64,000 bases of DNA from Sphingobium trunci (GTDB lineage Bacteria > Pseudomonadota > Alphaproteobacteria > Sphingomonadales > Sphingomonadaceae). Where the stretch lies: positions 18,916-82,915 of the forward strand of contig NZ_JAKUJY010000020.1 of the NCBI RefSeq assembly GCF_022664535.1, given 5' to 3'. The position numbers and the translations under genes were made by a program. Below the pieces are notes generated by a model. The model was not told the DNA's origin. It was given only the letters and a program-made list of their open reading frames with translations, and searched no databases. Position 1 is the stretch's first letter, and every line of letters begins with the position of its first letter. Below, one piece after another: positions 16,515-25,534 of this stretch.

Positions 16515-17697
16515 TCCCCCGATCGACAATCCCGAGGCCCAGGGCCCGGACAGCCGCACCCTGAAGCGCGTGGGAATCGGCGCGGCGGTGGTGGCCCTCG
16601 CCCTTGTCGGCTTCGGCATCGCATCGCGGATCAGCGCGACCAACGAACTGAAGCAGGTCGCAGCGGACTCGTCCATTCCGACCGTGACGGTCATCTCGCC
16701 GAAGGCCGCCAGCCAGGGGGACGCGCTGGTGCTGCCGGGCAATGTGCAGGCCTATAACAGCGCCGCGATCTTTGCCCGGACCAACGGCTATGTGCGGCGC
16801 TGGCTGGCGGATATCGGCGATCATGTGCGGGCCGGGCAGCCGCTCGCCATTCTCGACGCGCCGGAGGTGGACCAGCAACTGGCGCAGGCACAGGCCGATT
16901 ACCAGACGGCGCTGGCCAATGAACGGCTCGCCGCGACCACGTCCAGGCGCTGGGCCTCGATGCTGGCGCAGGATGCCGTGTCGCGGCAGGAGGCGGATGA
17001 GAAGGCGGGCGATCTTGCCGCGCGCCGGGCGCTGTCCAACGCCGCACTCGCCAATGTGAAGCGGTTGCAGGCCTTGCAGGGCTTCACTCGATTGTCCGCG
17101 CCTTTCAGCGGGGTTGTCACCAGCCGGTCGGCGCAGATCGGCGCGCTGGTGGTGGCGGGCAACGCCGCCGCGCAGCCGCTGTTCACCGTGTCCGACATCC
17201 ACCGGATGCGCATCTATGTCCGGGTGCCGCAGGGCTATTCCGCATCGATCCGGCCCGGTATGACAGCCAGCCTGACACTGCCCGAATATCCGGGACGGAC
17301 CTTCCAGGCGACGCTGACCAGCAGTTCGGGCGCGGTCGACGCGCAATCGGGCGCCGTGCTGGTGCAGTTGCAGGCCGATAATGGCGATGGGGCGCTGAAG
17401 CCCGGCGCCTTCGCGCAGGTCAGCTTCAAGGTCGGGGCCGGTGCCGGCACCGGCGTCACCCTGCCGGGCAGCGCGATCCTCTACGGCAATGAAGGGCCAA
17501 CGGTGGTGGTGGCCGGTGCCGATGGGCGCGTGACGGTGAAGCCGGTGATCATCGCCCGCGACGAGGGCAATATGGTGCAGATCTCGGGCGGGATCGGCCC
17601 GAACGACCGGGTGATCGACACGCCCCCGGACGCGATTCGCAGTGGGGACCGGGTGCGTGTGCAGGCCGCCGCGAAGGAGGCGCCCCATGGCCGTTGA
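16501..17697 (+). CDS. RND efflux periplasmic adaptor (HlyD/MFP family)
   Basis: Membrane-fusion subunit joining the RND permease to the outer-membrane channel. The 398-residue protein has one N-terminal TM helix (VGIGAAVVALALVGFGIA), a lipoyl half-motif around VRAGQPLAILDAPEVDQQLA, a coiled-coil hairpin (about residues 120-185) and the second half-motif TRLSAPFSGVVTSR. It contains no lipobox. The ATG at 16501 is preferred over upstream in-frame codons because it overlaps the permease stop by 14 bp and gives the expected short cytoplasmic tail. It overlaps the next gene by 11 bp. Confidence 0.93.
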   Translation: MSEHNPPIDNPEAQGPDSRTLKRVGIGAAVVALALVGFGIASRISATNELKQVAADSSIPTVTVISPKAASQGDALVLPGNVQAYNSAAIFARTNGYVRRWLADIGDHVRAGQPLAILDAPEVDQQLAQAQADYQTALANERLAATTSRRWASMLAQDAVSRQEADEKAGDLAARRALSNAALANVKRLQALQGFTRLSAPFSGVVTSRSAQIGALVVAGNAAAQPLFTVSDIHRMRIYVRVPQGYSASIRPGMTASLTLPEYPGRTFQATLTSSSGAVDAQSGAVLVQLQADNGDGALKPGAFAQVSFKVGAGAGTGVTLPGSAILYGNEGPTVVVAGADGRVTVKPVIIARDEGNMVQISGGIGPNDRVIDTPPDAIRSGDRVRVQAAAKEAPHGR

Positions 17698-19081
17698 CGG
17701 CAGGGCCGCAGCCCTGTTGCTGGCGCTGCTGACCGGCTGCTCCATGGCGCCGGCCTATCGGCCCCCGGCCACCGCCGTGCCGCAGGCCTTCAAGGAGGTG
17801 GAGGGTTGGACGACCGCCACGCCGATGGACGGCGCACCGCGCGGGAAATGGTGGGAAGCCTTCAACGACCCGGTGCTGAACGATCTGGAGGAGCGGGCGG
17901 AACAAGCCAGTCCGACGCTCGGCGCCGCGCTGGCGCGCTACGACCAGGCGCGCGCGGCGGTGCAGGCCGAAAGCGCCGATCTGTTCCCGGACATCGGCGT
18001 CGGCGGCTCCGCCAGCAGGAACCGTCTGTCGCAAGGGCGGCCGGGCAGTAATGGATCCGTGGCCCGCTACGATGATGTCAGGGTGGGCGGATCGCTGGCC
18101 TATGAACTGGATCTTTGGGGTCGTATCCGCAACAGCGTGAAAGCGGCGCGGGCCGATGCGCAGGCCAGCGGCGCCGATCTGGGATCGGCCCGGCTCAGTC
18201 TTCAGGCGGCGGTGGCCGACGCCTATGCGCGGCTGCGGGGGCTGGATGCCGAGGCGGCCTTGCTGAACCAGACCGTGGACGCCTTCGGCAAGGCCTATCG
18301 GCTTACGGCGACGCGGCACGACGGCGGCATTGCGTCGGGGATCGATGTCAATCGGGCCAGGACCGTGCTCGACAATGCCCGGGCCCAGATATCCGCTGTC
18401 GCCAACGAGCGCGCGGCGACCGAGCATGAGATTGCGGCGCTGGTGGGGGCGGTCGCCTCCGACTTTTCCATTCCGGTAAGGGTGCAGCCGCTGGTGGCTC
18501 CGTCCCTGCCCGCGGGTGCGCCATCGCAGTTGCTGCAGCGGCGGCCGGACATCGCGGCGGCCGAGCGGCGCATGTTCGCTGCCAATGCGCGGATCGGGGT
18601 AGCCAGGGCGGCCTTCTTCCCGACGCTGACGCTGGGGCTGTCGGGGGGATATGAAACCACCAACGGCCAGTTGTTCAGCGCCCCCAACAGCTTCTGGGGA
18701 CTGGGCCCGGCAGCGGCGGTTCTGGCCCTGTTCGATGGCGGGCGGCGCGCCGCGCAGGTGAAGATATCCCGCGCCGAATATGAGGAATTGAGCGCCGATT
18801 ATCGCCAGACCGTCCTCACCGCCTTCCGCCAGGTGGAGGATGCGATCGCGGCCAACCGGCTTCTGGCCGAACAGGCCGTCGATCAGCGCGGCGCGGCGAC
18901 GGCGGCGGGGCGGACCAGCGATCTGGCGCTGACCCGCTATCGCGATGGTGCATCCGACTATCTGGAAGTGGTCACGGCGCAGACCGATGCGCTGGACGCG
19001 CAACGGGCGCTGCTGGCGGTGGAGACGCAGCGGATGCGGGCGAGCATCGCGCTGGTGAGGGCGCTGGGCGGACCGGTTTAG
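17687..19081 (+). CDS. Outer-membrane efflux lipoprotein (NodT/OprM family)
   Basis: TolC-like outer-membrane channel of the RND triad, 464 residues. The signal peptide ends in the lipobox LLTGC (Cys18), so it is a lipoprotein. It has the NodT-type start APAYRPPATAVPQAFKE and two internally duplicated coiled-coil halves, with YELDLWGRIRNSVKAARAD and LLQRRPDIAAAERRM as landmarks. The ATG at 17687 follows AAGGAGG, 6 nt away, and lies in the end of the adaptor gene. The gene ends the operon; no clear terminator follows before the convergent small gene at 19,106. Confidence 0.93.
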   Translation: MAVDGRAAALLLALLTGCSMAPAYRPPATAVPQAFKEVEGWTTATPMDGAPRGKWWEAFNDPVLNDLEERAEQASPTLGAALARYDQARAAVQAESADLFPDIGVGGSASRNRLSQGRPGSNGSVARYDDVRVGGSLAYELDLWGRIRNSVKAARADAQASGADLGSARLSLQAAVADAYARLRGLDAEAALLNQTVDAFGKAYRLTATRHDGGIASGIDVNRARTVLDNARAQISAVANERAATEHEIAALVGAVASDFSIPVRVQPLVAPSLPAGAPSQLLQRRPDIAAAERRMFAANARIGVARAAFFPTLTLGLSGGYETTNGQLFSAPNSFWGLGPAAAVLALFDGGRRAAQVKISRAEYEELSADYRQTVLTAFRQVEDAIAANRLLAEQAVDQRGAATAAGRTSDLALTRYRDGASDYLEVVTAQTDALDAQRALLAVETQRMRASIALVRALGGPV

Positions 19082-19105
19082 GCTCCAGGCCTAAAACCCG
19101 CCCCT

Positions 19106-19348
19106 CTAATGGACCTCAGCCTTCAGCCGCTCCACCAGCTTCTCGATCTCATAGGGTTCCAATATCCAGGTGCGGGTCTTGCGGCCCTCGCGGTGGACAG
19201 GCTGGGTCAGCAGGACACGCGCCTGCTCCTTCGCATGGGGCTTGAAGATGGCAAAATGCTGGGCGCAATCGCGGATCGTGCCGATGATCGGCGCCTTGCC
19301 GTCAAGGTCGATCATGGTGGCTGGCTGGTCCCAGGGAATGGAGAGCAT
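19106..19348 (-). CDS. Small conserved-looking hypothetical protein
   Basis: An 80-residue protein beginning MLSIPWDQPATMIDLDGKAP and ending LERLKAEVH preceded by WILEPYEIEKLV; I do not recognise a family. The composition is that of a soluble cytoplasmic protein with no signal peptide or TM segment. An AGGA site lies 8 nt before the ATG. It is 38 bp downstream of another small frame in the same direction, both behind the TonB receptor's terminator, so it probably has its own promoter. Confidence 0.55.
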   Translation of the reverse strand: MLSIPWDQPATMIDLDGKAPIIGTIRDCAQHFAIFKPHAKEQARVLLTQPVHREGRKTRTWILEPYEIEKLVERLKAEVH

Positions 19349-19386
19349 GGTTGATCCTGTCCTGAACGATGAAGCGGTCAGCGCCG

Positions 19387-19590
19387 CTAGCGGATGACGT
19401 GGCGGAAGCCGATCGGCTGGTGGAAGTCCACGGCCTGCGGATGGCAGGCAGCGGGGCGGGAGCACCGGCAATCGTGCGGTGCGCGGAGATGGGAACCGCA
19501 CTTCAGCACTTCGGCCTGGGCAATCTCCGCGAAAGCGCCGCCTTCGATGAAGCGCTTGCCTTGCGTGACGGAAACCGGTGCGTCGATCAT
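19387..19590 (-). CDS. Small hypothetical protein (67 residues)
   Basis: A short frame starting MIDAPVSVTQGKRFIEGGAF and containing two cysteines close together (HDCRCSRPAACHP) plus several histidines near the C-terminus. No family recognised. The ribosome site is weak (GGTGG). Its position directly behind the TBDR terminator and before the 80-residue frame, with matching codon usage, favours a real gene, but the evidence is thin. The Cys/His pattern could bind a metal; that is speculation. Confidence 0.35.
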   Translation of the reverse strand: MIDAPVSVTQGKRFIEGGAFAEIAQAEVLKCGSHLRAPHDCRCSRPAACHPQAVDFHQPIGFRHVIR

Positions 19591-19628
19591 GGACCCACCA
19601 TAGCGAGGGATGGGCCAGGAGTATCGGG

Positions 19629-19664
19629 CAAAAGAAAGACGCCGGAAGCGTTGCTTCCGGCGTC
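19629..19664 (-). terminator. Intrinsic terminator after the TonB-dependent receptor
   Basis: On the minus strand GACGCCGGAAGC and GCTTCCGGCGTC form a perfect 12-bp stem (19638-19649 with 19653-19664) around a 3-nt loop, followed by TTTCTTTTGC. It starts 15 bp after the receptor stop codon. This is the clearest Rho-independent terminator in the window. Confidence 0.92.
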
Positions 19665-19678
19665 CGGGTCGATCCGCT

Positions 19679-22108
19679 TCAGAAATCCTTGCGGACGGTG
19701 ACGCCGATCTTGCGCGGCGTGCCGATATTATAGCCCAGCCGGCCCCGCCCGCCGCGCTCACGGTCGAGCGAGTAGAGCGGATTTTCATCGAACAGATTGT
19801 TGACGAACAGGGTGACGGACAGGCCGCTGTCCCAACTGGCCCCGGTCGACAGATTGACCAGATCGTAGGCGCTGAGCTTGTAGGAACCGAAATTATAGGC
19901 GCCGGTGCCATAGGTGCCGTTGGCCGGATTATAATAGATGGAGTTGGTGAAGCTGCCGGCGCCCGACTCCTGATCGGCAAGCTGGGTATAGCGGTCGCCG
20001 ACATGCTGGTAGCTGGCGGTGAAGGACCAGCTGGTCTGCGCCGCAATCTCCATCGTGTAGGTTGCCGCCGCCGCCATCTGGAATTTCGGCACGGTGGGCA
20101 GGCGGTTGCCTTTGCGGATTCCCGCGATGGTCGCGCCGCCCGCGTCGGTCACATTGCTGTCGATCTTCGAATCGATATAGCTGCCGCTCAAGGACAGATC
20201 GAGATTGGGCGAGAGGCGAGCGCTCAGTTCGGCTTCCAACCCCGCCGTGTGCGCCTTGGGCACGTTGAAGACGACGCGGGAGGAGCAACTGCCCGCATCG
20301 GCCGTCACCTGCAGATTCTTGATGTCGTTATAGAAGACCGCGGCGTTCAGGGTGATGCCGCGGCTCGAAGCCTTCACGCCGGCTTCATAGTTCCACAGCG
20401 TTTCATCGTCGAAGGTCGGGCGGTTGCCATAGGTGGCGGCATCCGGTCCCGTCGCCCCGCCGGAACAGAGCGGCAGGTTCAGCGGATCGTTCACGCCGCC
20501 CAGGCGGAAGCCCTTGGACGCCTGCGCATTGAAGGTGAGGTCGCGACTCGCCTCATAGCTGGCGATGAAGCGCGGGGAGAAGCCGGTCGATCCGGTCTTG
20601 TCGCCCACCCGGTTGTCGCCGTTGGAAAAGACGCCGCCGGTCTTGAAGTCGCGCTCTTCCTTGAAGTCATAATAGCGTCCACCGGCGGTGAGCTTGAACT
20701 GGCCGAACTTGTAGCTGGCCTCGCCGAAGGCCGCATATTGTTTGATGATATACGGGATGTCGGCATTGTAGGGCGAGTTGAGCGGGAAGCCGTTGGCCGC
20801 CGCCGCGGACGTGCCAGCCCCCAGCGCGGCATCGATGAAAGCGTCGTAGCCCGGTGTCGGCAAGCGCTGGGCATAGGTGCGGTCGACATGGCTGTAGAAG
20901 CCGCCGAACACCCATTGGAAGGGATCGTTGCCGGTGGAGGCGAGGCGCACTTCCTGCGTCCATTGCTTGAGCTTTGTGGTGTCGCGCAGGTTCGACGGCA
21001 GGTTGGCGAGGGCGGGATTGGCGCCCAGGGCCATGATGAAGGGCGTCACCGACACGGAACCCGTAAGCGCCGAAGCGTCGCGGCTGACCAGAATGTCGCG
21101 GTGAATATAGGTGGTGATCGACGTCAGCGCGATGTCCGAACCGAGATCGACATTGGCGGTGAAGTCCGCCAGCGTGGTCTTGTCGCGAAATTCTTCCCGC
21201 AACTTCAGATATTGGGTGCGTTCGGGAAAGATATCGGCCGCGCTGATCAGCGGATTATAATAGAGATGATAGCTGTCCTCGCGATTGAAGCCGTTGGTGC
21301 GGATATCCTGATAGATGATGCGCGGCGTCAACTTGATGCCCGGCGCGGGTTCCCAGAGCAGGCTGAGGCGTCCGCCATAGCGGCGGCCATCATTGACATT
21401 TTTGCCGGCGGCGGGGCCGATGGCGTCGATGAAGCCTGCATAATGTTCACCATAGCCGACGGCGCGGATGGCGGCATTGTCACCCAGGGGAAGGTTGATC
21501 GCGCCCTTGCCCGAATAGCCGACATCGCCGCCCTTCAGCACATTGACGCCCGCCTCGACCGTTCCCTCGGTCCGTCCGAGCCTGGGTTGCTTGGTGATGT
21601 AGCGGACGGTGCCGCCTTCCGAACCCGAACCGAACAGCGTTCCCTGCGGACCGCGCAGCGTTTCCACGCGGTCGAGATCGAACAGGTCGAAATCCGGCGT
21701 GAAGAGCGACATGGAGATGACGGATTCGTCGAGATAGACGCCGACCTGTTCCTTGACGCCCGGCTGGTCGCGGACGACCTGGCCCGCCGAAACGCCACGC
21801 ACCGACACCTGGCTCTGACCGGGCCCGAGATTCTGGACGGTCAGGCCAGCGACGCTGCGCGACACGTCCTCGATCGAAGTAGCGCCCATGCGCTGCATCG
21901 CCTCGGCGGTCTGCGCATTGATGGAGAAGGGCACATTCTGGATGGATTCGTTGCGCTTCGTCGCAGTGACGATGATCTCGTTGCCTGCCCAGTCCGACGT
22001 ATTGTCGGTCGCCTGCGCCAGGGCGCCGCTCGACAGGCCGGCCAGCGCCAAAGCAAGGCATGAGGCCGACCAGCGGACCATAGAGTCATGGCGTGAAGAT
22101 TTACCCAT
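19679..22108 (-). CDS. TonB-dependent outer-membrane receptor
   Basis: An energy-coupled outer-membrane receptor of 809 residues. The signal peptide ends near GALAQA. A TonB-box-like stretch EIIVTATKR follows, then the plug domain (about residues 50-165, with QVSVRGVSAGQVV and VETLRGPQGTLFGSGS) and a 22-strand-type barrel that ends in RKDF, giving the terminal Phe expected for Bam insertion. There is no FecA-like signalling extension. GGGAGGATGAA precedes the ATG. The sequence is typical of the large sphingomonad receptor family of unknown substrates; no cobalamin riboswitch precedes it, so BtuB function is not supported. Confidence 0.93.
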   Translation of the reverse strand: MGKSSRHDSMVRWSASCLALALAGLSSGALAQATDNTSDWAGNEIIVTATKRNESIQNVPFSINAQTAEAMQRMGATSIEDVSRSVAGLTVQNLGPGQSQVSVRGVSAGQVVRDQPGVKEQVGVYLDESVISMSLFTPDFDLFDLDRVETLRGPQGTLFGSGSEGGTVRYITKQPRLGRTEGTVEAGVNVLKGGDVGYSGKGAINLPLGDNAAIRAVGYGEHYAGFIDAIGPAAGKNVNDGRRYGGRLSLLWEPAPGIKLTPRIIYQDIRTNGFNREDSYHLYYNPLISAADIFPERTQYLKLREEFRDKTTLADFTANVDLGSDIALTSITTYIHRDILVSRDASALTGSVSVTPFIMALGANPALANLPSNLRDTTKLKQWTQEVRLASTGNDPFQWVFGGFYSHVDRTYAQRLPTPGYDAFIDAALGAGTSAAAANGFPLNSPYNADIPYIIKQYAAFGEASYKFGQFKLTAGGRYYDFKEERDFKTGGVFSNGDNRVGDKTGSTGFSPRFIASYEASRDLTFNAQASKGFRLGGVNDPLNLPLCSGGATGPDAATYGNRPTFDDETLWNYEAGVKASSRGITLNAAVFYNDIKNLQVTADAGSCSSRVVFNVPKAHTAGLEAELSARLSPNLDLSLSGSYIDSKIDSNVTDAGGATIAGIRKGNRLPTVPKFQMAAAATYTMEIAAQTSWSFTASYQHVGDRYTQLADQESGAGSFTNSIYYNPANGTYGTGAYNFGSYKLSAYDLVNLSTGASWDSGLSVTLFVNNLFDENPLYSLDRERGGRGRLGYNIGTPRKIGVTVRKDF

Positions 22109-22152
22109 TTCATCCTCCCTGTAGTGAACGTCCTGTTATCTTTATTCGAGGA

Positions 22153-22180
22153 TTTCGGCGTTTATCTTATGGTGCCGAAA
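22153..22180. promoter_or_regulatory. Inverted repeat upstream of the TonB-dependent receptor
   Basis: TTTCGGC (22153-22159) and GCCGAAA (22174-22180) form a perfect 7-bp inverted repeat with a 14-nt AT-rich spacer, 45 bp upstream of the receptor ATG. It lies where a regulator could act on the receptor promoter. It could equally be the foot of a transcript hairpin. No matching family motif is known to me. Confidence 0.35.
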
Positions 22181-22355
22181 GATATTCACTTGAAGCTAAC
22201 CTAGATCATGTCATTCGATGGATGCAATGAAAATTGCGCGGTAGGGATCGAATCTTGCCGAGTTGTAGCTTCCTTGCCTCACTTTCGGGGGCGGAGCTGC
22301 GGTTGCCGTCGGGCTACTGCGCCTTTCGCCTTGCCGTGCACCATGAGGCGGCGGT

Positions 22356-25300
22356 ATGACGACCGCTCTTGAGGGGGGCTTTGCACGGACATATCCGGCG
22401 AGCTTGGGGGACAAGCCTTTGAGCGGATTGGGGAAGATCATTGGAGGGCTGGCATGGGCAGGCGCCCTGAGCCTGTCCGTCGCGTCGCATGCGCAGACCG
22501 GCAGCACCCTGTTGAGTGACAGTTTCCGCGTCGGCAGCGAAGGCGGCGCGCTGTGCCAGGCGCAGAGCGCGGCTGGCGATCCGGCGGTGCGGACCATGTT
22601 CGACCGATCATGGGCGCTGGTGTGCCGGGATGCGGCGCAGCCGGTGGGGCAGATCTATGCGCTGAGGCGCGGCTCCGGCGACATGGACGCGGTGTTGCTG
22701 GACCGGCTGGCTGCCTCGCGCAGGGCCGGGGTGGAATGCGGCGCGGCGGGCGGCGCAACCCTGCCGGATATCGGCGCGGCGATCGTGCGAAATTGTACCG
22801 GGGCGGCCGGAACCTATCGTATCCTGACGGTGGCGCGGGGGCGGACGCTTTACGTCGCGCAGGGCTATGCCGCCTATGCGAGCGCGCTCGACCTGGGGCT
22901 GCGGTCCGTGATGCGGGGCCGGATCGTGCCGGGCAAGATCGATATCGCGACGACCGGCAGCGATGTGGCCGGTTTCGCGCGCTTGCAGGCGGCGACGCTG
23001 GACCCGCAGACCGTGCTGGCCGAGGGTTATCGGCGCAATGCGTCGGGCAATTATGCGGAAGCCGCCGAATTTTTCGACAGCCTGACCGACCGACTGGCGC
23101 GCGATGCCGACGGCAACAGCCTGACCCCGGCGGAGCGATCCAACCGGGCGCATGAATATCTGGTCAATCGCGGCCTGCAACTGTCCAATCTCGGCCTGTT
23201 CGATCAGGCGGATGCAGCCTTCGCCAAGGCGAGGGCAATTCCCACGGCCGACGCCGTGCAAATCCGCCTGCGTCGCAATTTCGAGGCCATGCACCACATC
23301 AACCGGCAGGATCTGGACGGGGCATTGGCCATTCTCGACCGTCCGTTGGCGGGCGGCGGCGGTGCGTTGACGGGAGGTGAGGGCGCCGTCGTGCTGCCCC
23401 CGGAAGTGGCGGCGGAAATGAGCAGCGGCGCGTCCCAGGCCCGCGCGCTGGGCGTGCGGCAGGACAGGACGCTGACCCCGGCCGAACGCGCGGCGATCAT
23501 AGACGCGCAGGCGCAGCAGCTGCGCGGCACCATCCTGCGACTGTCGGGGCAACCGGCGGCGGCGCGGGAGATCTTGACCAAAGCATTGGCGAGCGCGGTC
23601 GCGATCCGTGACGGGCGGGTCACGTCGATCACCCGCCTGCGCGCGCAATTGCTGGGCGAGATTGCGCTGACCTACGAAGCGGAAGGGGATTTCGGGCAGG
23701 CGGAAGCCAATCTCAATCAGGCGTTGGCCCTGCTGGCGGCGCAATATCCCGAGACGGTGGCGCTGAACGGCGCGCGGGCGCGGCTGGGTGCCTTCCTTGT
23801 CCGGCACGGGCGGAATGACGATGCGCTGGCCATCTATCGCAGCATCATGGCGTCGACCATCGGCAATCGCGCGACGCTGACGGGGATGGCGAACCAGCTC
23901 CAGCCCTATTTCACGCTGCTGGCGCGGCAGATTGCGCAGCGCCCCGAACTGACCGCAGACCTGTTTGCGGCATCGCAATTGCTGATCCGGCCAGGTGCAG
24001 CCGATACGCTGGAGCAGCTTTCCCGCGAATTGTCCGCGGGCAATGGCGAAGCGGCGCGGCTGTTCCGCCAATCCGTATCCCTTTCCCGCGATATCGAGCG
24101 GGAACGGATCATGCTGGCGCAGTTGCGGCAGGCGGCGCAGGCCAATGAAGGCCTCTCGCCGCAGATCGCGCAGGCGCAAAGCGATATCGAGCAGCTTGCG
24201 GCCGATCAGTCGAGCACGTTGACGGCGCTGGCAGCCTATCCGCAATATCGCGCCGTCAGTCCGCAGATATTGAGCCTGACCGACATGCAGGCCACGCTGA
24301 AGCCGGGCGAGGGTTATTTCAAACTGGCCCAGTTGGGGGACGCGCTCTACGCGGTCTGGATCGATGGTGCGGGCGCGACCGGCTATCGGCTGGCGGCCAG
24401 CGCGGGCGAGGTTGCGCGCAAGGTGGCGGCGCTGCGCGAGACCATCTCCATCGAGGTCAATGGCGCGCAGACGACCTATGCGCTGGACGTACCGGTGGCG
24501 CGCAGCCTCTATCTGGACCTGTTCGCGCCGATCGACCAGCGGCTGGCGGCGGTGAAGCATCTGATCTTCGAGCCGGACGGGGCGATGCTGCAATTGCCGG
24601 TCAATCTGCTGATCGCCTCGCAGCCGGGCGTCGACGCCTATGCGGCGCGGGTGGCGCAGGGCGGCGACGAGTTCGATTTCCGGGGGATCGACTGGCTGGG
24701 CCGCGACCATGCGGTCAGCACCGCGCTGTCGGCGCGGGCGTTCCGCGATGCGCGGGCGGCGGCGCCGTCGAACGCCGTGCAAAGCTATATCGGTTTCGGG
24801 GACAATGCGCCGCTTTCGAAGGCGGTGCTGACCGCATCCACGCGGGGTGCGGTGAACGACGGAACGGCTGGAGACTGCAACTGGTCGCCGCTGCAATGGA
24901 ACCGCCCCATCCCCGCGACCGAATTGCGCGAGGCGGCGCAGGCCATTGGCGGGCAGGGCAGCCAACTCGTGACCGGCGCGGCCTTCACCGATGAGGCAGT
25001 GATGGCGCGCGGTGATCTCGACAGCTTCCGCATCCTGCATTTCGCGACCCATGGTCTGGTGACGCCGCCGCATCCGGGCTGTCCGGCGCGGCCCGCGCTG
25101 TTGACCAGCTTTGCGCCGGACAAGGCTTCGGACGGTCTGCTGCAGTTCAGCGAGATTTTCGACCTGCGGCTGAACGCCGATCTGGTGGTGCTGTCGGCCT
25201 GCGACACGGCGGGCGAAGCGGGCGTGGAAACCACGCGGGCGGCCGGGCTTTCGGGCGGCGGCGGAGCGCTGGACGGGCTGGTGCGCGCCTTCATCGGTGC

Positions 25301-25529
25301 GGGGAGCCGCGCCGTGATCGCCAGCCATTGGCCCGCGCCGGAGGATTATCACGCCACCGAGCGGCTGATGAGCGGTCTGTTCGCGGCCAGCGCGGATCAG
25401 CCCGTCGCGGAAGCGCTTCGGGCCGCGCAGATCAGGCTGATGGACGATCCGGAGACGTCGCATCCCTTCTACTGGTCCGGCTTCGCGATCATCGGTGACG
25501 GTGCGCGCCCGCTGATCGCCCGTCGCTGA
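22356..25529 (+). CDS. Exported TPR-CHAT domain protein (caspase-like peptidase fold)
   Basis: A 1,057-residue protein with a hydrophobic signal segment (GLAWAGALSLSVASHA, residues 32-47), TPR-like helical repeats (about residues 220-480) and a C-terminal CHAT domain (about 700-1050). The caspase-type dyad is present: HFATHG with His899, and LSACDTAGE with Cys949. CHAT domains are C14-clan cysteine peptidases or their relatives. Secretion to the periplasm or beyond is inferred. It is followed 5 bp later by a CHASE2 cyclase and then FecR and two-partner secretion genes, pointing to processing or control of the TpsA exoprotein. A TTG near 22,420 would shorten the signal region and is an alternative start. 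Confidence 0.9.
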   Translation: MTTALEGGFARTYPASLGDKPLSGLGKIIGGLAWAGALSLSVASHAQTGSTLLSDSFRVGSEGGALCQAQSAAGDPAVRTMFDRSWALVCRDAAQPVGQIYALRRGSGDMDAVLLDRLAASRRAGVECGAAGGATLPDIGAAIVRNCTGAAGTYRILTVARGRTLYVAQGYAAYASALDLGLRSVMRGRIVPGKIDIATTGSDVAGFARLQAATLDPQTVLAEGYRRNASGNYAEAAEFFDSLTDRLARDADGNSLTPAERSNRAHEYLVNRGLQLSNLGLFDQADAAFAKARAIPTADAVQIRLRRNFEAMHHINRQDLDGALAILDRPLAGGGGALTGGEGAVVLPPEVAAEMSSGASQARALGVRQDRTLTPAERAAIIDAQAQQLRGTILRLSGQPAAAREILTKALASAVAIRDGRVTSITRLRAQLLGEIALTYEAEGDFGQAEANLNQALALLAAQYPETVALNGARARLGAFLVRHGRNDDALAIYRSIMASTIGNRATLTGMANQLQPYFTLLARQIAQRPELTADLFAASQLLIRPGAADTLEQLSRELSAGNGEAARLFRQSVSLSRDIERERIMLAQLRQAAQANEGLSPQIAQAQSDIEQLAADQSSTLTALAAYPQYRAVSPQILSLTDMQATLKPGEGYFKLAQLGDALYAVWIDGAGATGYRLAASAGEVARKVAALRETISIEVNGAQTTYALDVPVARSLYLDLFAPIDQRLAAVKHLIFEPDGAMLQLPVNLLIASQPGVDAYAARVAQGGDEFDFRGIDWLGRDHAVSTALSARAFRDARAAAPSNAVQSYIGFGDNAPLSKAVLTASTRGAVNDGTAGDCNWSPLQWNRPIPATELREAAQAIGGQGSQLVTGAAFTDEAVMARGDLDSFRILHFATHGLVTPPHPGCPARPALLTSFAPDKASDGLLQFSEIFDLRLNADLVVLSACDTAGEAGVETTRAAGLSGGGGALDGLVRAFIGAGSRAVIASHWPAPEDYHATERLMSGLFAASADQPVAEALRAAQIRLMDDPETSHPFYWSGFAIIGDGARPLIARR

Positions 25530-25534
25530 CGGCG

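Noticed and set aside
19679..22108. TonB-dependent receptor as BtuB
   Set aside because: No cobalamin riboswitch upstream and it lies 7.7 kb from the cobalamin genes behind an unrelated efflux operon.
22608..25463. Minus-strand open frame of over 900 codons opposite the CHAT gene
   Set aside because: No recognisable motif; the plus-strand frame has an intact catalytic dyad.
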